From positions 1,116,001 to 1,180,000 of the forward strand of contig CAVVAE010000004.1 in the NCBI GenBank assembly GCA_963746185.1: a DNA stretch of 64,000 nucleotides, read 5' to 3'. The position numbers were made by a program, and so were the translations under genes. The notes beneath the pieces are model-generated. The model was not told the origin of the DNA. It was given only the letters and a program-made list of their open reading frames with translations, and searched no databases. Shown here one piece after another: positions 42,809 through 50,494 of the stretch (position 1 is the stretch's first letter; each line of letters begins with the position of its first letter). This DNA comes from CAVVAE01 sp963746185 (GTDB lineage: Bacteria > Actinomycetota > Actinomycetes > Propionibacteriales > Nocardioidaceae).

Positions 42809-42882
42809 GGACTCTCTTTTCGAGGATGCCTGAAGGGTAGCGTGGCCCCCGCATGCTGGCAGGTGTCAGCGGAGGAGGGACC

Positions 42883-43434
42883 GTGACGACGACTCTTGTG
42901 CTCGGTGGTGCGCGCAGTGGCAAGAGCCGGTACGCCGAGAACTTGTTCCGCGAGGAAGGCCCGGTCGCCTTCGTTGCACCCGGATCCCTTCCCGGGTCAG
43001 CCGATCCGGAGTGGACGGCCCGGATTGCCGAACACCGCCGTCGTCGGCCCGCGCACTGGCAGACCGTGGAGTCCGGCGACTTGCGCGCCGCGATCGTAGA
43101 AGCCCAAACGCCTGTGCTCATTGACTGTCTGGCCACCTGGGTGGCCCGGTTGGTTGACGACATCGACGGTTGGAGCGACCTCGATCGAGCCAGCGAGCAT
43201 GTGAGCAACGAGCGAGAGCAACTACTCGATGCGTGGCAGTCAGCCCGCTTCGACGTCGTCGCTGTCACCAACGAGGTCGGTATGGGGGTGGTGCCGGCGA
43301 CGGAGTCGGGCAGGTTCTTCCGCGACGAGCTCGGGCGGCTGAACTCGGCGCTCAGCGCGGTCAGTGACCGAGTGGTGCTGATCGTCGCCGGCCGAGTGCT
43401 CGACCTGTCGAAGGCGCCTGTGGTCGAGCCGTGA
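42883..43434 (+). CDS. cobU: Adenosylcobinamide kinase/adenosylcobinamide-phosphate guanylyltransferase
   Basis: 183 aa. P-loop LGGARSGKSRYAE near residue 6, catalytic-His region RIAEHRRRRP, and NEVGMGVVPATESGRFFRDELGRLNSALS. It phosphorylates then guanylylates adenosylcobinamide. GTG 42883 has GGAGGAGGGACC upstream; ATG 42853, nine bases after TAGCGT, is an alternative leaderless start adding ten residues. Confidence 0.92.
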   Translation: MTTTLVLGGARSGKSRYAENLFREEGPVAFVAPGSLPGSADPEWTARIAEHRRRRPAHWQTVESGDLRAAIVEAQTPVLIDCLATWVARLVDDIDGWSDLDRASEHVSNEREQLLDAWQSARFDVVAVTNEVGMGVVPATESGRFFRDELGRLNSALSAVSDRVVLIVAGRVLDLSKAPVVEP

Positions 43435-44201
43435 TCGCTGACGGGTGGCGGCTGGCGATCGGGACGCTCACCGTCGTACCCGTTCGGCCGCCGCGACAGG
43501 TCAGTCCCGGGACGGCGCGGTGGGCGATGCTGCTTGCGCCGATCGCAGTCCTCCCTGTCGTGGCCGCGGTCTGTCTCGCGGCCTGGGTCGGCGACGAGGT
43601 CTTCGAATTCAGCTCGCTCGTCGTCGCTGTACTCGCCTTGGGGGTTGCGGCACTGATGACGCGGGCGGTGCATCTGGATGGGCTGTCCGACACGGCTGAT
43701 GGGTTGTCGGCGAGCTATGACCGCGAGCGAGCTCTCGAGGTGATGCGTCGCGGCGACGTCGGGCCGAGTGGAGTAGTGGCGCTGGTGCTGGTGCTGCTCG
43801 TCGAGGCGGGAGCGCTGGTCAGCCTGGTGAGCGACGGGCCTGGCCTGTTGCTCATCGGGTGGTCGCTCGTGGTCAGCCGCGCCATGCTCGCGGGGGCATG
43901 CGTGTCGTCAGTCCGCGCGGCGCGGCCTGAGGGGCTTGGACACGCAGTCGCTGGCGCGGTCGGGTGGGGAGCGTTGGCGGCAAGCGTCGTACTCATGCTT
44001 GGGCTCGGGGCCGTCGTGAGCCTGCTGGCCGACCTCGACTGGTGGGCAGGGCCAGCGTGCTTCTTCGTCGCGGCGGTGGTGGCTTTGCTCGTGGTCGCCC
44101 GATCGGTCAGCCGGCTAGGCGGGATCACCGGCGACGTGCTCGGCGCTGTTGTCGAGCTGTCCTTTGCCGGAAGTTTGGTCGCCGCCGCTGCCGTCCTGTG
44201 A
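43431..44201 (+). CDS. cobS: Cobalamin-5'-phosphate synthase
   Basis: 256 aa integral membrane enzyme with about seven helices and the acidic motif RAVHLDGLSDTADGLSA. It joins GDP-cobinamide and alpha-ribazole phosphate, the last step of nucleotide-loop assembly. It overlaps cobU by 4 nt (GTGA). With cobT it completes the late B12 salvage set. Confidence 0.92.
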   Translation: MIADGWRLAIGTLTVVPVRPPRQVSPGTARWAMLLAPIAVLPVVAAVCLAAWVGDEVFEFSSLVVAVLALGVAALMTRAVHLDGLSDTADGLSASYDRERALEVMRRGDVGPSGVVALVLVLLVEAGALVSLVSDGPGLLLIGWSLVVSRAMLAGACVSSVRAARPEGLGHAVAGAVGWGALAASVVLMLGLGAVVSLLADLDWWAGPACFFVAAVVALLVVARSVSRLGGITGDVLGAVVELSFAGSLVAAAAVL

Positions 44202-44328
44202 CCGGGGTTGGCTGATTGCGCGGCTGGCCAGCCGTTGAAACGTGCTGCACTGGGTACGACGAGATCCACTGCGTACTGTGGGGCCACCAACGCACGACCT
44301 ATCCAGCACTCAGCCAGGAGCACACGCC

Positions 44329-45021
44329 ATGAGCAAAGCAAGCCTCGCCGCCAAGGTCGCGGGGCCGGTTGCGCGCAGAACGGCTCCCGGCTTCTCCGCC
44401 GACTTCGTACACAAGGCCCTCGACCGCGCCATCGACGGGGTTGGGCCACTGCGCGGAGCGGCCGAGTCAGCCGACCGACAACTTGCCGAGCACGACGGCA
44501 ACGCCGAGAAGGCGATCCGGGAGCTGGTCGATTCGCACGTGCAGCTCGCCGGACTCCAGGGATTCATCACGAACCTCGGCGGCGTGATCACCATGGCCGT
44601 GGCGATCCCCGTGAACATCAGCGGACTCGCCCTGCTGCAGTGCCACCTGGTCGCTGGCATCGCGCACCTGCGCGGCTATGACCTGCAGGATCCCCGGGTG
44701 CGTAATGCAGTCATCGAGTGTCTGCTCGGCGCCGACGGCGTGAAGTCGCTGGTCAAGAAGAAGCGGCTGCCGAGCTCCCCGATGGCGATCGCGACCGCGC
44801 CGACATACGACGCCGAGCTCGACCGTCGGATCGGTGCCGAGGTGGCCGGTGAGCTGATCGCGCGGGCGGCGGGCAAGAAGACGATCGCGATCATCGCGCG
44901 ACGCACTCCGGTGATCGGCGGCGGTGTCGGCGCTGTCACCGATGGCTACACGACCTACCAGATCGGCCAGTACGCCGCGAAGGAGCTCAAGCGCCGTGAG
45001 GCTGCCGCTGCGAGGGACTAG
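44329..45021 (+). CDS. EcsC-family protein
   Basis: 230 aa. The pattern LQGFITNLGGVITMAVAIPVNISGLALLQCHLVAGIAHLRGYDLQDPRVRNAVIECLLG matches the EcsC helical domain; the C-terminus ends in a glycine-rich segment (RRTPVIGGGVGAVTDGYTTYQIGQYAAKEL). EcsC-like proteins are membrane-associated and poorly understood. ATG 44329 follows CCAGGAGC. It converges on mvaB across repeat copy D. Confidence 0.75.
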   Translation: MSKASLAAKVAGPVARRTAPGFSADFVHKALDRAIDGVGPLRGAAESADRQLAEHDGNAEKAIRELVDSHVQLAGLQGFITNLGGVITMAVAIPVNISGLALLQCHLVAGIAHLRGYDLQDPRVRNAVIECLLGADGVKSLVKKKRLPSSPMAIATAPTYDAELDRRIGAEVAGELIARAAGKKTIAIIARRTPVIGGGVGAVTDGYTTYQIGQYAAKELKRREAAAARD

Positions 45022-45043
45022 TCGCCGTACGCAGGAGACCTAG

Positions 45044-45122
45044 GTCTGCAAGGCAAACTCACTGTTGACAAGGCAGGTTTGCCTTGTCAACAAGCCTTCT
45101 GGCTTGAAAACAAGGCAAACCC
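45044..45122 (+). repeat. Intergenic palindromic element, copy D
   Basis: Full element with hairpin at about 45076-45121: arms GGTTTGCCTTGTC/AACAAGGCAAACC, inner stem CAAGCC/GGCTTG, loop TTCT. The second CAAGGCA word is preceded by GTTGA instead of TCTGC. It occupies the gap between the convergent EcsC and mvaB genes. Confidence 0.85.
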
Positions 45123-45129
45123 GGAGTGC

Positions 45130-46056
45130 TCAGCCCAGCGCAGTCACAACGCGGGAGACGGGTGGCTTGCCGATCTGGCCGGCCATCCACTGACTCGTCG
45201 CGACCAGCGAATCGAGGTCGACCCCGGTCTCGATGCCGAGCCCTTCCAGCTGCCAGATGAGGTCTTCGGTGGCGAGGTTTCCGGTGGCGCTGTCGGCGTA
45301 CGGACAACCGCCCAGACCACCTGCGGACGCGTCGAACGTGGTGACGCCCATCCGCAGGGCGGTCATCGCGTTCGACAGCGCCTGGCCATAGGTGTCGTGG
45401 AAATGGACGGCGATCTGGTCCAGCGTCATACCGGCGTCGACGAAGCCATTCAGCACGGCCTCGACGTGTCCCGGCGTACCCGTACCGATCGTGTCACCGA
45501 GCGACAACTCGTCACACCCGAGGTCGAACAGCCGCCGTCCGACCGACACCACCTGCTTGACCGGGACGTCTCCCTCCCACGGGTCGCCAAAGCACATCGA
45601 CAGGTATCCCCGGACGCGCATCTCGGCGTCACGCGCACGACGTACGACGGGTTCGAACATCTCGAACTGGCCGTCGAGGCTGCGGTTGAGGTTGCGTTGC
45701 GCGAACGTCTCGGTCGCCGAACCGAAGATCGCAATCTCACGCAATCCCAGCTTCTCTGCCCGGTCGAATCCCCGCTCGTTCGGGACGAGCACCGGCATCC
45801 GCGATACAGCGGCCATGTCGACGACCTCGATGAGCTGCTCGGCATCAGCAAGCTGCGGCACCCAGTCGGGGTGGACGAAGCTCGTCACCTCGATCGTCTG
45901 CAATCCCGCGGCGACCAACCGGTTGATGAACTCCGCCTTGACCTCGACGGGGACGATCCCCGACTCGTTCTGGAGCCCGTCGCGAGGCCCGACTTCGTAG
46001 ATCGTCACCCGACTGGGGAGGTCGGGGTCTGGGACAACCTGCGGCGTGCGCTTCAT
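45130..46056 (-). CDS. mvaB: Hydroxymethylglutaryl-CoA lyase
   Basis: 308 aa TIM barrel. VGPRDGLQNE with the catalytic Arg-Asp, HFHDTYGQ with metal ligands, and the signature GLGGCPYADSATGNLATEDL with the catalytic Cys. It cleaves HMG-CoA to acetoacetate and acetyl-CoA, the last step of leucine breakdown. ATG overlaps the stop of the biotin carboxylase gene. Within this operon only the 3-methylglutaconyl-CoA hydratase step is unaccounted for. Confidence 0.93.
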   Translation of the reverse strand: MKRTPQVVPDPDLPSRVTIYEVGPRDGLQNESGIVPVEVKAEFINRLVAAGLQTIEVTSFVHPDWVPQLADAEQLIEVVDMAAVSRMPVLVPNERGFDRAEKLGLREIAIFGSATETFAQRNLNRSLDGQFEMFEPVVRRARDAEMRVRGYLSMCFGDPWEGDVPVKQVVSVGRRLFDLGCDELSLGDTIGTGTPGHVEAVLNGFVDAGMTLDQIAVHFHDTYGQALSNAMTALRMGVTTFDASAGGLGGCPYADSATGNLATEDLIWQLEGLGIETGVDLDSLVATSQWMAGQIGKPPVSRVVTALG

Positions 46057-48020
46057 ACCTGATCCTCTCCCGCGCCCTCGACGACGAACAACCGTGCACC
46101 GAGCTCGACTTGCGAGCCCAGCGCGGCGTTCACCTCGACGACAGTGCCGTCGAACGGCGCTTTGAGCGCGAGCTCCATCTTCATCGCCTCCAGCACCCCC
46201 AAGGCTTCGCCTTCGGTCACCGTGTCACCGACGGCCACGTTGACGGCAAGGACCGTTCCGGGCATCGGTGCCGTGACGGAACCGTCTCCCACCACGGCTC
46301 GTCCGCCGGGACCGAACGCGTCTGGTCGCCCGAACACGTAGGTCTGTCCGCGATAGCCGACCAGCACGTCCCGGCTCCGCAACAAGACGTGTCCCTCGTG
46401 GACGGCGCCGTCGAGCTCGAGCCGGACACCGTGTCCGTGAGTCGCGAGTGCCCGAACTGTGACCGTTCCACTGGGGCCGGTGATCAAGCCGGTGGCCACT
46501 CCGACCGCGAGCACCCTGGTGTCGCCCGGGTCGGCGCCGTTCGTCAGCTCGATGGGTACGTCGGCCGGGGCGCTGCCCGAACGCCACCCGTCCCCAGCCC
46601 CGAACGGATGCCGGGCATCGGCGCCGTGGCTGGTCGCCATCGTCCACGCGGCCAGACACCAGGCGGCCGTCGGCGTGGCCAGCACGAACGCGTCGGGGTG
46701 AGTGTCCAGCCAGGCCGTGTCGATGTCCGCGTCCCGAAAGGCGTCGGAGTCGACGAGAGCACGCAAGAACCCGAGGTTCGTCGTCAGCCCGAGGATGGCC
46801 GCATCGTCGAGCGCTGTGACGAGCCCGCGGCGAGCGACCTCACGGGTCGCGCCAGACACGATGATCTTGGCGAGCATCGGGTCATAACTAGTCCCGACCC
46901 GCTGCCCCGACTCCAAGGCGGCGTCGACGCGGGCATGGCCGGGCCAGGCGACGACGCTCGCGACGCCGGCCTGCGGCAGGAAGCCCGCATACGGGTCTTC
47001 GGCATAGACCCGCGCCTCGATCGCGTGACCCCGCACGGAGATCTCGTCCTGCTTGAACGGCAGTGGGTCGCCTTGCGCCACGATGAACTGCAGCTCGACG
47101 AGGTCGAGGCCGGTGACCGATTCGGTGACCGGGTGCTCGACCTGGAGCCGGGTGTTCATCTCGAGGAAGAACGCCTCATCGCCAGAGACGAGGAACTCCA
47201 CGGTGCCGGCGTTGACGTAGCCGACCTCGCGAGCCAGGGCGACGGCCGACGCGGTGACCAGACGTCGTACGTCGTCGGAGATCTGCGTCGCAGGGGCCTC
47301 CTCGACGACCTTCTGGTGGCGGCGCTGCACGGAGCAGTCGCGTTCGTAGAGGTGTACGACGTTGGCGTGCTCGTCGCCGAACACCTGCACCTCGACGTGA
47401 CGGCCGTGCTCGATGTACCGCTCGAACAGCATCGTGTCGTCTCCGAACGCAGCCGCCGCCTCACGTCGCGCCGAGGCTACGGCGTCGGGCAGCTCGCCGG
47501 GTGTGCGCACGATGCGCATGCCCTTGCCACCTCCACCGGCCGCGGCCTTGACCAGCAAGGGGAAACCCACCTCAGTGCCGATGGCCTCGAGGTCGTCATC
47601 GGCCGCCGTGTCAGCAGCGGGTACGACGGGTACACCAGCCGCCACGGCGATCTCGCGGGCTCTGTCCTTGCGCCCCATCGCGTCCATGACGTCTGCTGAC
47701 GGTCCGATGAACACGAGTCCGGCCTCGGTCACGGCGCGTGCGAAGGCGGCTCTCTCCGAGAGGAACCCGTAGCCAGGGTGGATCGCGTCCGCGCCGGCAC
47801 GTTGGGCGGCCTCGAGGATGGCCGGGATGGAGAGGTATGACTCGGCGGCTGACGCCGGGCCGATGCGCATGGCCACGTCGGCTTCACGCACGTGGGCGGC
47901 CTCGCGATCGGCGTCGCTGTAGACCGCGACGCTTCTCAGTCCGGCAGCGGTGGCTCCTCGGATGACGCGCAGAGCGATCTCACCACGGTTGGCGACGAGG
48001 ACGGTGCCGAACCTCGTCAT
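46053..48020 (-). CDS. accA1: Methylcrotonyl-CoA carboxylase, biotin carboxylase/BCCP alpha subunit
   Basis: 655 aa. N-terminal biotin carboxylase (TVLVANRGEIALRVIRG, HPGYGFLSE, AAGGGGKGMR, RDCSVQRRHQKVVEEAPA, FLEMNTRLQVEHPVTE) and C-terminal biotinyl domain with VLEAMKMELAL, the Lys carrying biotin. Partner and operon place it in methylcrotonyl-CoA carboxylation (AccA1/AccD1 type). Start ATG 48020 begins MTRFGTVLVANRGE; the open frame extends 130 codons further through repeat copy E and into the next gene, which is spurious. Confidence 0.9.
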   Translation of the reverse strand: MTRFGTVLVANRGEIALRVIRGATAAGLRSVAVYSDADREAAHVREADVAMRIGPASAAESYLSIPAILEAAQRAGADAIHPGYGFLSERAAFARAVTEAGLVFIGPSADVMDAMGRKDRAREIAVAAGVPVVPAADTAADDDLEAIGTEVGFPLLVKAAAGGGGKGMRIVRTPGELPDAVASARREAAAAFGDDTMLFERYIEHGRHVEVQVFGDEHANVVHLYERDCSVQRRHQKVVEEAPATQISDDVRRLVTASAVALAREVGYVNAGTVEFLVSGDEAFFLEMNTRLQVEHPVTESVTGLDLVELQFIVAQGDPLPFKQDEISVRGHAIEARVYAEDPYAGFLPQAGVASVVAWPGHARVDAALESGQRVGTSYDPMLAKIIVSGATREVARRGLVTALDDAAILGLTTNLGFLRALVDSDAFRDADIDTAWLDTHPDAFVLATPTAAWCLAAWTMATSHGADARHPFGAGDGWRSGSAPADVPIELTNGADPGDTRVLAVGVATGLITGPSGTVTVRALATHGHGVRLELDGAVHEGHVLLRSRDVLVGYRGQTYVFGRPDAFGPGGRAVVGDGSVTAPMPGTVLAVNVAVGDTVTEGEALGVLEAMKMELALKAPFDGTVVEVNAALGSQVELGARLFVVEGAGEDQV

Positions 48021-48038
48021 GGCCGTCCGCCGCCGAAG

Positions 48039-48117
48039 GTCTGCAAGGCAAACCCCCACTCTGCAAGGCAGGTTTGCCTTGTTAACAAGCCTTTTGGCTT
48101 GAAAACAAGGCAAACCC
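48039..48117 (+). repeat. Intergenic palindromic element, copy E (closest to consensus)
   Basis: All parts are intact: GTCTGCAAGGCAAACCC, TCTGCAAGGCA, outer stem GGTTTGCCTTGTT/AACAAGGCAAACC, AA/AA internal loop, inner stem CAAGCC/GGCTTG, loop TTTT. It lies inside an operon, between the carboxyltransferase and biotin carboxylase genes, both minus strand. Confidence 0.88.
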
Positions 48118-48138
48118 CGGACGCCGGTTGGTTCATGG

Positions 48139-49767
48139 TCACATCCTGAAGATGCCGTAGGAGGGGTCGGGAACGGGTGCGTTGGCGGCGGCCGCGAGAC
48201 CCATCCCCAGCACCCGGCGGGTATCGGCGGGATCGATAATGCCGTCGTCCCAGAGCCGCGCTGTCGAGTAGTACGGCGACCCCTGTGTCTCGTACTGCTC
48301 GAGGATCGGGCGCTTGAACGCTGCCTCGTCGTCGGCCGACCACTCGCTGCCACCGCCCTCGAGGGCGTCACGCCGCACGGTCGCCAACACCGACGCGGCC
48401 TGCTCTCCACCCATCACCGAGATCCGCGCGTTCGGCCACATCCATAGGAACCGCGGGTCATACGCGCGGCCGCACATCCCGTAGTTGCCGGCCCCGAACG
48501 AGCCACCGATGACGACCGTGAACTTCGGCACCACCGAGCAGGCGACGGCCGTGACGAGCTTGGCGCCGTCCTTGGCGATGCCACCGGCTTCGTACTGGCG
48601 ACCGACCATGAAGCCGGTGATGTTCTGCAGGAAGACGAGCGGGATGCCCCGCTGGTTGCAGAGCTCGATGAAGTGCGCGCCCTTCAGAGACGACTCGCTG
48701 AACAGGATCCCGTTGTTGGCGAGGATGCCCACCGGGTAGCCGTGGATGCGGGCGAAGCCGCAGACCAGCGTCTCGCCGTACAACGCCTTGAACTCGTGCA
48801 GCCGCGAGCCGTCGACGATCCGCCGGATCACCTCACGCACGTCGTACGGCGTCCTGGTGTCAGCCGGCACCACGTCGTACAACGTGCTCGGGTCCTCCGC
48901 CGGCTCCTCGGGTTCGTGCTGGGTCAACGACGGTGGGGTACGCCGTTCGAGCGTGCCGACGATGCTCCGCACGATCGCGAGTGCCTCCGCGTCGTCGGCA
49001 GCCAGATGGTCGACGACTCCGGAGGTCCGCGCGTGCACGTCGCCGCCCCCGAGGTCCTCGGCGGTGACGACCTCACCGGTCGCCGCCTTCACCAACGGCG
49101 GACCTCCGAGGAAGATGGTGCCCTGGTTGCGCACGATCACCGACTCATCAGACATCGCAGGCACGTAAGCGCCTCCGGCCGTGCACGAACCCATCACAGA
49201 GGCGATCTGCGGGATGCCCGCCGCAGAGAGGTTCGCCTGGTTGAAGAAGATCCGGCCGAAGTGGTCACGGTCGGGGAACACCTCGTCTTGCATCGGCAAG
49301 AACGCGCCACCGGAGTCGACGAGGTAGATGCACGGGAGTCGGTTGGCCGCAGCAACTTCCTGCGCGCGCAGGTGCTTCTTCACCGTGATCGGATAGTAGG
49401 TGCCGCCCTTGACGGTTGCGTCGTTGGCGACCACCACGCACTCGCGTCCGCTGACCCGCCCGATCCCCGTGACAAGACCGGCACTGGGCACGGCATCGTC
49501 GTACAGCCCGTAGGCCGCGAGTGGAGAAAGCTCGAGGAACGGCGAGCCGGGATCGAGCAGCCGGTCGACCCGGTCGCGCACGAGCAGCTTCCCGCGGCCG
49601 GTGTGCTTGGCGCGAGCGGCTTCTGACCCGCCCACGCGCACCACAGCCAGCCGCGCTCGAAGCTCATCGACGAGATCGTGCATCGCTCCGGGCGCGGCTG
49701 CGTCCTCAGCGCGTGCATCCACAGCGTCGACGACGCCCACGGCGTCCTCCCTCATCTCACGGGTCAC
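48139..49767 (-). CDS. accD1: Methylcrotonyl-CoA carboxylase, carboxyltransferase beta subunit
   Basis: 542 aa crotonase-fold carboxyltransferase. The block GGTYYPITVKKHLRAQEVA with LPCIYLVDSGGAFLPMQDEVFPDRDHFGRIFFNQA is characteristic of the methylcrotonyl-CoA type; later GSFGAGNYGMCGRAYDPRF and MGGEQAASVL. It carboxylates 3-methylcrotonyl-CoA from leucine with the alpha subunit encoded next. GTG 49767 has CAGGTGGG upstream; ATG 49755 is an alternative. It diverges from a TetR regulator across a palindrome. Confidence 0.92.
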   Translation of the reverse strand: MTREMREDAVGVVDAVDARAEDAAAPGAMHDLVDELRARLAVVRVGGSEAARAKHTGRGKLLVRDRVDRLLDPGSPFLELSPLAAYGLYDDAVPSAGLVTGIGRVSGRECVVVANDATVKGGTYYPITVKKHLRAQEVAAANRLPCIYLVDSGGAFLPMQDEVFPDRDHFGRIFFNQANLSAAGIPQIASVMGSCTAGGAYVPAMSDESVIVRNQGTIFLGGPPLVKAATGEVVTAEDLGGGDVHARTSGVVDHLAADDAEALAIVRSIVGTLERRTPPSLTQHEPEEPAEDPSTLYDVVPADTRTPYDVREVIRRIVDGSRLHEFKALYGETLVCGFARIHGYPVGILANNGILFSESSLKGAHFIELCNQRGIPLVFLQNITGFMVGRQYEAGGIAKDGAKLVTAVACSVVPKFTVVIGGSFGAGNYGMCGRAYDPRFLWMWPNARISVMGGEQAASVLATVRRDALEGGGSEWSADDEAAFKRPILEQYETQGSPYYSTARLWDDGIIDPADTRRVLGMGLAAAANAPVPDPSYGIFRM

Positions 49768-49791
49768 AGACCCACCTGACTCAGCCCGTCC

Positions 49792-49811
49792 ATGTTAGCG
49801 ATCATTAACAT
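49792..49811. promoter_or_regulatory. Palindrome ATGTTA-N8-TAACAT, candidate TetR operator
   Basis: A 20-bp inverted repeat (ATGTTAGCGATCATTAACAT) lies 25 nt upstream of the carboxylase start. It covers the -35 position relative to the TAGGCT box of the divergent TetR gene. The placement would let one repressor control both directions; binding is inferred. Confidence 0.6.
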
Positions 49812-49818
49812 ATCCGGC

Positions 49819-49824
49819 TAGGCT
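49819..49824 (+). promoter_or_regulatory. -10 box TAGGCT, probable leaderless start
   Basis: TAGGCT ends 7 nt before ATG 49832, and no Shine-Dalgarno is present. Confidence 0.55.
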
Positions 49825-49831
49825 GACCACC

Positions 49832-50386
49832 ATGGCAGCCTCGCGCCGGGACCAGCTCCTGTCCAGGGCAGCGGACCTTTTCGCGGCTCGTGGATTCCAC
49901 GGCGTCTCCGTCCAAGACCTCGGCGCAGCGTGCGGCGTCTCGGGTCCCGCGCTCTACCGGCACTTCGCCAGCAAGGAGGCCATCCTTGCCGAGATGCTGG
50001 TGCGCATCAGCGAAAACCTGCTCTCCGAAGGCCAAGCACGGGTGACCGAAGCGGCAGACGACGAGCAGGCGTTGCGTGGCCTGGTCGGCTGGCACATCGA
50101 CTTCGCTCTCGAGCACAAGGCGCTCATCGTCGTTCAGGACCGCGACTGGGCGTCGCTGCCTGAGGAGGCCCGCGAGCGTGTGCGGTCGCTGCAAACGTCG
50201 TACGTCGCACTCTGGGTCAGCGCGCTACGACGGCTGCGCCCAGAAGTCAGCGCCCGCAGCGGGGAGGCCGGAGTGCACGCCGTCTTCGGTCTGCTGAACT
50301 CCACGCCCCACAGCGCCCGCCTCTCCGAGCGCAAGATGCGGCAGCTGCTGCAGACGATGGCGTGGGCAGCGTTGCACGCCGCTTGA
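49832..50386 (+). CDS. TetR-family regulator of the leucine-degradation operon
   Basis: 184 aa. N-terminal HTH RRDQLLSRAADLFAARGFHGVSVQDLGAACGVSGPALYRHFASKEAILAEML. The rest is a helical ligand domain likely binding an acyl-CoA. Its divergence from the carboxylase operon and the shared palindrome make it the probable local repressor. That link is by position; the family alone would not show it. Confidence 0.85.
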   Translation: MAASRRDQLLSRAADLFAARGFHGVSVQDLGAACGVSGPALYRHFASKEAILAEMLVRISENLLSEGQARVTEAADDEQALRGLVGWHIDFALEHKALIVVQDRDWASLPEEARERVRSLQTSYVALWVSALRRLRPEVSARSGEAGVHAVFGLLNSTPHSARLSERKMRQLLQTMAWAALHAA

Positions 50387-50494
50387 CGCCACGGCCACCC
50401 GAACGACCAGGCTCGGCAGCGTTGCCGTGGCGTAGGCTGCAGCGGCGACGAAACGGGTCGCCGCAGCTATCCAGATGAGAGGTCCACCGCATAC

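Noticed and set aside
42809..42882. Cobalamin riboswitch between cobT and cobU
   Set aside because: The divergent gap is under 80 nt, and no B12-box-like sequence was seen.
42282..43673. 463-aa minus-strand frame spanning cobT and cobU
   Set aside because: Low-complexity Ser/Arg/Thr translation opposite cobU and cobS, which are clear genes.
48021..48410. 130-codon N-terminal extension of the biotin carboxylase gene
   Set aside because: It translates repeat copy E and out-of-frame carboxyltransferase DNA; the conserved domain begins at ATG 48020.
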